This document shows positions 1 to 5,632 of a DNA stretch of 14,774 nucleotides, piece after piece. The stretch comes from Clostridia bacterium. GTDB taxonomy: Bacteria > Bacillota_E > SLMV01 > PUMD01. Below the pieces are notes generated by a model. It made no database searches. It worked only from the letters and a program-made list of their open reading frames with translations, and was not told the origin of the DNA. A program made the translations under genes and the position numbers. Position 1 is the stretch's first letter, and the number at the start of each line of letters is the position of its first letter. The stretch covers positions 1 to 14,774 of the forward strand of contig PWUC01000176.1 of the NCBI GenBank assembly GCA_003562655.1, written 5' to 3'.

Positions 1-562
1 CCCGGACTGCGTCATGTGCGCTGCGCCCGGGGCGAAAGCCATAACTCTCGTCAGCAAACTCAGGATCAATGAGGGGGGTTAGAACCTGCAAGAGTGCCTG
101 CTGAATCAGCCGATCCACTGCGGTCGGAACGCCCAGAAGCCTCACTCCACCGTTCGGCTTGACCGGCTGTGGACGGTATCTGTCCTCAAGAAGATCCTCC
201 TTAATGCCGGCCCAGTGCTTCTGCAGGTACGGCATCAGGTCCTCAACCGTCATACCGTCAATCCCCGGTGCTCCACCGTTCGACTTCACGCGCTCATAGG
301 CTCGAATCATGTTGTGCCGCAACAAGACCCGTACCATCAACCTCTGCTCCTCGGCTTCGCGGGATGGATCTTCCGGTCGTGCCTGGAATGCACTCGGACC
401 GCCCCCAGGCCCTGACGGGTTCACCGTCTCCCCCTGAAGGTCGGCTCCCGTGGGAGTTTTCTGCTTGTATGTTGATTTTGGGGTGGAGATAGGAGACAGG
501 AGCACCCCAACGAAGTACTCTCCCGGATAGGTGGTGAAGAGCTTTCTGCTGTCTGGGCGCAT
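1..562 (-). CDS. ltrA: Group II intron reverse transcriptase/maturase, N-terminal part (truncated by window edge)
   Basis: The intron-encoded protein copies the intron into DNA and helps it splice. Reading from 562 toward 1 the frame is open for about 187 codons and leaves the window. The N-terminal ~75 residues are low-complexity. From about residue 80 the RT0 region is clear (HNMIRAYERVKSNGGAPGIDGMTV, split here as HNMIRAYERV then KSNGGAPGIDGMTV). It is followed by YRPQPVKPNGGVRLLGVPT, RLIQQALLQVLTPLIDP and SYGFRPGRSAHDA, typical of RT1/RT2. The YADD active site, X and DNA-binding regions lie outside. The start is unsure: ATG 562 is the first in frame, since a stop sits at 574-572, and GTG 505 is an alternative. 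Neither has a good ribosome binding site. About six residues usually found between QPV and KPNGG appear to be missing. Confidence 0.88.
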   Translation of the reverse strand, partial: MRPDSRKLFTTYPGEYFVGVLLSPISTPKSTYKQKTPTGADLQGETVNPSGPGGGPSAFQARPEDPSREAEEQRLMVRVLLRHNMIRAYERVKSNGGAPGIDGMTVEDLMPYLQKHWAGIKEDLLEDRYRPQPVKPNGGVRLLGVPTAVDRLIQQALLQVLTPLIDPEFADESYGFRPGRSAHDAVR

Positions 563-599
563 CCTTCGGATTCACGGATCCCATCCTCTCGTTCATGTT

Positions 600-1063
600 C
601 GGTCCTTCCGCCAGGATTCAGCATCAGGGGTTAGGCGGGGCCCAGCAGGGGCTGCCCCTTTCGGTTGACAGTGCCTCAATCTCCCCCCATGCCCTGATGA
701 TTCCTCCTGCGTACTATGACCTCTGCTGACCTCTGCCGCCTCAGCTGCACCTCCCGGTGCGGGTTGTCAGCTCTCAATGACGTGGTCGACAGATCTCCCC
801 GGGTAAGGACGAATACTTTCCCCGCACACCCGCCCTGTGTACGCAACGGACCTTCGGCCAATATGGGGCTTCGTCTTGCCTTGCAGACTCGCCCAGCCCG
901 TCACGCCTCGTCCAGAGTTCGTGCTCCTCGGGTCGCGGTTTTGCCTCCGGCTTCCTTCAGATCCCGCGTCACCGCGGGCACCCTTGCCTTCGCCTAGTGG
1001 TCCTACGTGCCCACGGCCCACAGGGGACTTTCACCCCCTAGCATTCGCCCATGCCGGGCCCAC
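600..1063 (-). ncRNA. Group II intron ribozyme, domains upstream of the ORF (I to III and start of IV)
   Basis: This is the roughly 460-base non-coding 5' part of the intron RNA, which fills the stretch between the oppF terminator and the intron ORF. A first short stem, GCCC-GGCAT-GGGC (1059-1047), is followed by GGTGAAAGTCCCC, CTGAAGGAAGC (960-950) and TTACCCGGGGAGATCTGTC (806-788). These are blocks that recur in group IIC domain I and the domain I/II junction. AGCAGAGGTCATAGTA around 728-713 probably belongs to domain III. The low-coordinate limit is approximate because the boundary with the domain IV loop that carries the ORF cannot be fixed by eye. Small ORFs called here on either strand are artefacts of structured RNA. 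Confidence 0.85.
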
Positions 1064-1097
1064 ATGAGAAACCCGGGGCCGACTGCGGGGCCCCGGG
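1064..1097 (-). terminator. Rho-independent-like terminator of the oppD-oppF transcript; intron target site
   Basis: On the minus strand a perfect 9-bp all-GC stem (1097-1089 with 1080-1072) encloses an 8-base loop. It is followed by TTTCTCAT and then the intron 5' end at 1063. It begins 28 bases after the oppF stop codon. The T-tract is short and interrupted, probably because the intron split it. Group IIC introns are known to home to this kind of stem plus T-rich stretch, so hairpin and intron support each other. Confidence 0.8.
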
Positions 1098-1125
1098 CTG
1101 GCAGACACGATATCAGTGCTTCCGC

Positions 1126-2139
1126 TCACTCATGCAGGAAGCAGGCCACAAAGTGCTCGGCGCCGAGGTCCTTGAGGGGCGGCTTGGTCTCCGCGCAGCG
1201 GTCCATGGCATGCATACACCGCGTCCGGAAGTGGCACCCGCTGGGCGGGTTGGACGGGCTCGGGACGTCACCGGTCAGCACGATGCGCTCCCTGCCGTGC
1301 TGGATCGTCGGATCGGCAATCGGGATGGCCGACAGCAGCGCCTCGGTGTAGGGGTGGAGGGGGTTCTCATACAGCTCGTTCTCGTCCGCCACCTCGACCA
1401 GCTGCCCCAGGTACATGACTGCGACCCGGTCACTGATGTGCCGCACGACGCTGAGATCGTGGGCGATGAACAGGTAGGTCAGATCGAACTCCTCCTGCAG
1501 ATCCTCCAGCAGGTTGAGCACCTGGGACTGAATGGACACGTCCAGGGCCGACACTGGCTCGTCGCAGACGATCAGCTTCGGGTTCAGAGCCAGGGCCCGG
1601 GCAACACCGATGCGCTGCCTCTGTCCGCCGGAGAATTCGTGCGGATAGCGGCGGGCGTGCAGCGAGCTCAGACCGACAGTCTCGAGCAGCTCCCGGACGC
1701 GGCTGTCCTTTTCCCTACCCCGTGCCACGTTGTGAATCTCAAGGGGTTCACCGATGATGTCACCGACGGTCATCCGCGGGTTCAGGGACGCGTATGGATC
1801 CTGGAACACGATCTGCATGTCCCGGCGGAGCCTCCGCAGTTCCTCCCGGGGGAGGTCGAATACGCTCTGGCCCTCGAAGAGCACGTGCCCCTCGGTGGGC
1901 TCCAGCAGACGCAGGATTACCCGCCCCGTGGTGGTCTTTCCGCAACCGCTCTCTCCCACCAGTCCCAGAGTCTCACCGGGCTTGATGCTGAAGTTGATAT
2001 CATCGACGGCCTTGATCCACCCGACGATGCGGGAGAATATGCCGCCGGTGATGGGGAAGTACTTCTTCAGTCCCTTGACAACGACCAGTTCGTCCGAAGT
2101 TTCATCCTGCTGCTGCATCTCCTGTGCGGACTGGGCCAT
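1126..2139 (-). CDS. oppF: Oligopeptide/dipeptide-type ABC transporter ATPase, OppF/DppF family
   Basis: A cytoplasmic ATPase that, paired with an OppD-type subunit, powers import of peptides or related solutes (or nickel) through a two-permease channel. Of 337 residues, Walker A is GESGCGKT (62-69), the Q-loop glutamine is 113 in [10 protein letters not shown], the signature is FSGGQRQR (169-176), Walker B is LIVCDEP with Glu194, and the H-loop His is 227. The C-terminal oligopeptide-transporter extension has Cys302, 308, 315 and 333, a spacing seen in family members proposed or shown to hold a 4Fe-4S cluster. The ATG directly abuts the oppD TAG, and GGGGGTGG five bases upstream serves as ribosome binding site. 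It is the last gene before a terminator. The true substrate cannot be told from sequence. Confidence 0.95.
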   Translation of the reverse strand: MAQSAQEMQQQDETSDELVVVKGLKKYFPITGGIFSRIVGWIKAVDDINFSIKPGETLGLVGESGCGKTTTGRVILRLLEPTEGHVLFEGQSVFDLPREELRRLRRDMQIVFQDPYASLNPRMTVGDIIGEPLEIHNVARGREKDSRVRELLETVGLSSLHARRYPHEFSGGQRQRIGVARALALNPKLIVCDEPVSALDVSIQSQVLNLLEDLQEEFDLTYLFIAHDLSVVRHISDRVAVMYLGQLVEVADENELYENPLHPYTEALLSAIPIADPTIQHGRERIVLTGDVPSPSNPPSGCHFRTRCMHAMDRCAETKPPLKDLGAEHFVACFLHE

Positions 2140-3129
2140 CTACGCCACCCCCACTCTTTCTTTGTCGTGCAGCCAGCAGGCTACCCGCCGACCGTTCAGC
2201 TCGATCAGCTCGGGATGCTCAGAGCGGCAGATGTCCATGGCATAGGGACAGCGTGGGTTGAAGTAGCATCCCACCGGCATGTTGAGGGGGTTGGGCACAA
2301 CCCCTTCTATGACATGCAGACGGCCCCCGGCCCGGTCCAACCTGGGAATGGAATTCAACAGACCCTCGGTGTAGGGGTGCTGGGGCTCCCCGAAGAGGTC
2401 AAACACGGTGGCCTCTTCCACGATCTTTCCGGCATACATGACAACGACCCGCTCCGCCATCTCGGCGATGACCCCGAGGTCGTGGGTGATCAGCATGATG
2501 GCCATCCCGAGCTCCTCTTTCAGTTCCTTCATGAGCTCGAGGATCTGGGCCTGAATGGTCACGTCCAGGGCAGTGGTTGGCTCGTCGGCGATCAGCATCT
2601 TGGGATTGCACGACAGGGCCATAGCGATCATCACCCGTTGGCGCATGCCTCCGGACATCTGGTGCGGATACTCGTCAACTCTCTGGTCGGGGTCGGAAAT
2701 ACCGACCAGCCTCAACATCTCGATGGCCCGGTTCTTTGCCTCGCGCTGCGAGAGTCCCTGGTGCAGAATGATTGCCTCCATGATCTGATCCCCAACAGTA
2801 TACACCGGGTTCAGGGAGGTCATCGGCTCCTGGAAGATCATCGAAATGTCGTTTCCACGGATCTTCCGCATTGCGGACTCCCTCTTCGTCAACAGCTCCT
2901 CGCCCTCGAACATGATGCTTGAACCCTCGAGGATCTTTCCGGGTGGGTCGGGAATCAGGCGCAAGACGGAAAGAGCAGATACACTCTTGCCGCAGCCGCT
3001 CTCGCCCACCACACCCAGCGTCTCGCCGCGGTCGATGTGAAACGTTGCACCATCGACCGCGGGGACCATACCGTCCTCCGTGTAGAAGTAAGTCCTCAGA
3101 TCTTCGACCTTCACCAATGCATCCGACAC
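2140..3129 (-). CDS. oppD: Oligopeptide/dipeptide-type ABC transporter ATPase, OppD/DppD family
   Basis: Partner ATPase of the OppF-type protein encoded immediately downstream with zero spacing. With the GTG start at 3129 it has 329 residues, normal for the family. Walker A is GESGCGKS (42-49), Q-loop Gln100 lies in [10 protein letters not shown], the signature is MSGGMRQR (158-165), Walker B is MLIADEP with Glu183, and the H-loop His is 216. Cys288, 294, 301 and 318 in the C-terminal extension form a possible 4Fe-4S site. I chose GTG 3129 because GGGGGG sits five bases upstream and [10 protein letters not shown] is where family homology normally begins. The frame stays open to an ATG at 3192, but that codon lies inside the palindrome at the predicted transcription start and would add a non-homologous tail. 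Transport substrate unknown. Confidence 0.94.
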   Translation of the reverse strand: MSDALVKVEDLRTYFYTEDGMVPAVDGATFHIDRGETLGVVGESGCGKSVSALSVLRLIPDPPGKILEGSSIMFEGEELLTKRESAMRKIRGNDISMIFQEPMTSLNPVYTVGDQIMEAIILHQGLSQREAKNRAIEMLRLVGISDPDQRVDEYPHQMSGGMRQRVMIAMALSCNPKMLIADEPTTALDVTIQAQILELMKELKEELGMAIMLITHDLGVIAEMAERVVVMYAGKIVEEATVFDLFGEPQHPYTEGLLNSIPRLDRAGGRLHVIEGVVPNPLNMPVGCYFNPRCPYAMDICRSEHPELIELNGRRVACWLHDKERVGVA

Positions 3130-3134
3130 ATAAT

Positions 3135-3140
3135 CCCCCC
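3135..3140 (-). promoter_or_regulatory. Ribosome binding site deciding the oppD start
   Basis: The minus strand reads GGGGGG, then ATTAT, then GTG. The G-run at 5-base spacing can pair with the CCUCC of 16S rRNA (with G-U pairs) and favours GTG 3129 over the in-frame ATGs at 3192 and 3168. Confidence 0.6.
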
Positions 3141-3182
3141 GTTCTACGCTGACACTGGCATGTATCATATAACACGAGATAT

Positions 3183-3200
3183 TTGCGTACACCTACGCAA
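3183..3200. promoter_or_regulatory. Operator-like palindrome at the oppD promoter
   Basis: TTGCGTA, a 4-base spacer, then TACGCAA: two perfect 7-bp inverted half-sites. It begins one base downstream of the TATAAT and covers the predicted transcription start, the position expected for a repressor site. No regulator gene lies in the window and I do not recognise the motif as belonging to a named regulator. Confidence 0.5.
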
Positions 3201-3201
3201 T

Positions 3202-3207
3202 ATTATA
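3202..3207 (-). promoter_or_regulatory. Predicted -10 element of the oppD-oppF promoter
   Basis: A perfect TATAAT on the minus strand in an AT-rich island (about 3160-3270) that stands out in a GC-rich window, inside the roughly 100-base gap between the binding-protein stop and oppD. No good -35 hexamer is visible at 16-18 bases (AGGAAT at 17). The promoter may therefore need an activator, or the match may be chance. The predicted start falls near 3195, leaving a leader of about 65 bases before GTG 3129. Confidence 0.5.
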
Positions 3208-3228
3208 GTACATATTGTTCATCGATTC

Positions 3229-4773
3229 CTAGTTTCCTGCCTCAGCAGCCCAGCTCCACAAAAATAAATTTCCCAGTGGAGGGGCATTCCAGGGAGGAAC
3301 CATCTCCAAATCGTCAGAGACCAGCAGAAGATGATCCGGATGGGCCAGAAATACGACGGGCAGATCCCCTGTCACCCTCCGGACCCAATCATCCTCCCAC
3401 TGGCCGCTGAATCCCTCGTAACCCCATATGTTTCCGGGTCCCCAGGTCGCCTGGGAGGAGCTCATTCTCCACGGCATCGCCAGAAGATACATATCAAACC
3501 GGTTTCTCACATGGAGGTTGTGCAGCAGAAGATCCGTACGAACCGGGATCGGATCCACCCTGATTCCGATCTCCGCCAGGTCAGCGGCGATCCCCTCTGC
3601 GGCCCTCTGGCGGCGCACATCACCCGTTGGGTAGGCGAGATACAGGCGCACCACCTCTTCCTCCGGGGTCCTCAACCACCCGTCATCGCCCCGGACAAAG
3701 CCGGCTGCGGCCAGAAGGGCCCCGGCCTCTTCCGGGTTGTGGGCGTGTCGGACAACGTCCTCTCCAGCCGTCCAGGGCACGGGGGAATCGACGATGCGGG
3801 CATGTTCGCCGAACAGGTCCTCCGCCACCCGCTCCCGGTCCACCACCCCGGCGATGGCCCTGCGGACCTCAGCCTGTCCCAAAACCGGATCCCGCAGGTT
3901 CAGCCCCAGGTACTCAAAGCCCTCGGACGGGAGGATCTGAACGGAAAAACCGTCGGGAATGGGAGGGGCCAGCAGGCCCGAAACGAAGATCACGTCAAAA
4001 TCCAGGTCCTCTCCTGGAGGCATCTGCGAGGAGAGCAGCAGCGTCACCTGCTCAACATCCCCGCCCTCCAGCGGGAAGTCGGGGAACGGGACCAGGTCCA
4101 CCTCCGTGCCGAGGTCAACCTCCCGGGCACTGTCAAACCGGTAGGGCCCGCATCCGACGGGAGACTCCCGCCGCAACGCACCCTCCAGCTCCTCAGGGGA
4201 GATGTCGCCCAACACGTGTCGCGGCACCGGGCTCAGAAAATACAGATTCCACAGCCCCGCCCCGGGCTCAACGGTGAACCGGACCGTGACCTCATCATGC
4301 ACCTGCACGCCCGATATCCTGTCAGCCTCGCCCGTGCGGAACTGCCGGGCCCCGGCGATGAAGTCGAATTCGCTCCCGGGATCCGATCCGGTGAAGCCCG
4401 GATCCAGCAGGGCGTGCAGGGTGAACTCGATGTCCTCCGCCGTCACCTTCCGGCCATCATGCCACACCAGATCAGGTCGCAACCGCAGGATGACCCTGTC
4501 CCCGGCGGCCGTGATCTGCTCCGCCAGGTAGGGCTGAAGTTCCAGATCGGCGTCCAGGTAGAAAAGGGTACCGTACAGGAGGCTGCCGATGACACCTGTC
4601 TCCGGCCAGTTCATCAGCGGGCTCATCACCGCCGGGCCGTCCCACACTGCCAGAACCCGCAGCCCCCTGGGGGGCTCCGGGACCTCGGGCTCCTCGGCCT
4701 CCGGTTCGCAACCGCCCAGTGCCAGGGACAACACAATCAGCATCGTCAGTGACCAACGGCCCACCCTCATCAT
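3229..4773 (-). CDS. ABC transporter substrate-binding lipoprotein, SBP family 5 (peptide/nickel type)
   Basis: An extracellular, lipid-anchored solute receptor. Of 514 residues, 1-21 form a lipoprotein signal peptide ending in the lipobox LALGGC, with Cys22 as predicted lipidation site, followed by a Glu/Pro-rich linker. The mature part has the family-5 pattern: VIGSLLYGTLFYLD near the N-terminus, then LAEQI, LVWHDGRKVTAEDIEFTLHA, CGPYRFDS and EYLGLNLRDP. The length is typical of OppA/DppA-like proteins. ATG 4773 and ATG 4770 are both possible starts; the purine-rich GAGAGGAG lies 15 or more bases upstream, so initiation may be weak. It follows the DUF368 gene by 28 bases and precedes oppD. 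No permease genes accompany it. The ligand cannot be inferred; peptides, nickel and other solutes are all known in this family. Confidence 0.92.
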   Translation of the reverse strand: MMRVGRWSLTMLIVLSLALGGCEPEAEEPEVPEPPRGLRVLAVWDGPAVMSPLMNWPETGVIGSLLYGTLFYLDADLELQPYLAEQITAAGDRVILRLRPDLVWHDGRKVTAEDIEFTLHALLDPGFTGSDPGSEFDFIAGARQFRTGEADRISGVQVHDEVTVRFTVEPGAGLWNLYFLSPVPRHVLGDISPEELEGALRRESPVGCGPYRFDSAREVDLGTEVDLVPFPDFPLEGGDVEQVTLLLSSQMPPGEDLDFDVIFVSGLLAPPIPDGFSVQILPSEGFEYLGLNLRDPVLGQAEVRRAIAGVVDRERVAEDLFGEHARIVDSPVPWTAGEDVVRHAHNPEEAGALLAAAGFVRGDDGWLRTPEEEVVRLYLAYPTGDVRRQRAAEGIAADLAEIGIRVDPIPVRTDLLLHNLHVRNRFDMYLLAMPWRMSSSQATWGPGNIWGYEGFSGQWEDDWVRRVTGDLPVVFLAHPDHLLLVSDDLEMVPPWNAPPLGNLFLWSWAAEAGN

Positions 4774-4801
4774 ACCTGTGATATGCCATCTCCTCTCGGA
4801 C

Positions 4802-5590
4802 TCAAAAATCCCTGAACTGCTCCCGTCTTCCGGATACCAGCGCCGCTGACAGGACCCCTCCGGCCACGAGGGCCCCCACCGAGACCGGGCACCACCCCGC
4901 GGGGATCAGGGCCCGCATGGACCCGACCATCAGGCCCACCAGAAGGGCCATGACCACCGGCTCCCACCGATCAAGAACCGCCCGGATGATCCTCGCGATG
5001 ACGACCAGCCCGGCCAGGGCACCGGCGGCAAAGGGGACCAGAAGGGCCCAGTCCCAACGGGCCACCACCGCGATGGTCGGCTGATAAAGACCCATCAGGA
5101 TCAGGACGGTACCTCCGCTGATCCCGGGCAGTGTCATGGTCGCAGCTCCGACCGCTCCAGCCAGGGCCATGGCCGAACCCGAGGGCGGCCCCGCCCCCGC
5201 AAGGGGATGAAGCAGCGACACCAGAGCCAGCCACCACGCCGCTGCACAGGAGGCAGCCGCAATGGCCACGTGGGGACCCCGGGGGGGATTCTCCCGCAGA
5301 AAGCCCAGGACTGCCACGATCATGATTCCCAGGAAAAAGGCCGAGGTGGCGTCCGGGGTGACGGCGATTCCCCAACGTACCAGCTGCACACCGGAGAGGA
5401 TCCCCGGGACCAGGCCCAGGATCAGGGGGATCAGCGGGCCGAGCTTGAGAGAGCTCATTCCCCGGAGCCATTCCCCGTACACACCCATGATCAGCGCGAC
5501 GGTCCCCGCGCTCACGCCCGGGATGACCACGGCCAGCCCCATCAGCCATCCTGTGCCCAGCCTGCCCAGCCAGCTCCTCACATCGGACAT
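4802..5590 (-). CDS. popT: DUF368 membrane protein, PopT-type polyprenyl-phosphate translocase
   Basis: An integral membrane protein of 262 residues, mostly hydrophobic segments with few charged residues. It carries the family's duplicated signature: PGVSAGT (24-30) and PGISGGT (155-161), one in each half, fitting an inverted-repeat fold. Members of DUF368 have been reported to flip undecaprenyl phosphate back across the membrane for reuse in cell-wall synthesis, and that role is inferred here from family membership. The first motif has Ala where Gly is usual. I chose ATG 5590, preceded by GGAGAAGGGG at suitable spacing; a TTG three bases earlier is also in frame. It follows the helicase gene by 42 bases and precedes the lipoprotein gene by 28, so it is probably co-transcribed, but no functional link to either neighbour is evident. 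Confidence 0.88.
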   Translation of the reverse strand: MSDVRSWLGRLGTGWLMGLAVVIPGVSAGTVALIMGVYGEWLRGMSSLKLGPLIPLILGLVPGILSGVQLVRWGIAVTPDATSAFFLGIMIVAVLGFLRENPPRGPHVAIAAASCAAAWWLALVSLLHPLAGAGPPSGSAMALAGAVGAATMTLPGISGGTVLILMGLYQPTIAVVARWDWALLVPFAAGALAGLVVIARIIRAVLDRWEPVVMALLVGLMVGSMRALIPAGWCPVSVGALVAGGVLSAALVSGRREQFRDF

Positions 5591-5632
5591 CAAGGGACCC
5601 CTTCTCCCGCCGCAAATATCCGCTACAGCCCC

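Larger units (their letters stand above)
1..1063 (-). mobile_element. Group IIC intron, 5' portion (cut by window edge)
   Basis: A retroelement made of a self-splicing RNA and an encoded reverse transcriptase/maturase. On the minus strand the 5' end reads GTGGGCCCGGCATGGGCG, starting at 1063; this differs from the usual GUGYG start only at base 4. The following ribozyme text resembles the Oceanobacillus iheyensis group IIC intron as I remember it, including CTGAAGGAAGC (960-950) and TTACCCGGGGAGATCTGTC (806-788). The intron ORF begins between about 596 and 505 and runs off position 1. Insertion lies 8 bases after a terminator stem, the classic IIC target. Domains V and VI, the RT active site and the 3' splice site are outside the window, so splicing ability cannot be judged. 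The class call rests on remembered sequence plus the insertion site. Confidence 0.9.

Noticed and set aside
716..1351. Several small open frames on both strands in 676-1351
   Set aside because: They lie in the structured intron RNA or antisense to oppF, with no binding sites or homology.
1051..2922. 623-codon open frame on the plus strand
   Set aside because: It is antisense to oppF and oppD and crosses the terminator and intron boundary. GC-rich third positions of the real genes keep this frame open; the translation shows no recognisable motif.
3130..3192. Longer oppD starting at ATG 3192
   Set aside because: The added 21 residues match no family N-terminus and the ATG lies in the promoter palindrome; GTG 3129 has a better binding site. 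A leaderless start is not fully excluded.
3331..4752. 473-codon open frame on the plus strand
   Set aside because: Antisense shadow of the binding lipoprotein; composition is Gln/His/Pro/Arg-rich without domains.
5594..5605. AAGGGGTCCCTT palindrome before the DUF368 gene
   Set aside because: The loop would be only two bases, so no hairpin forms; it mainly reflects the ribosome binding site.
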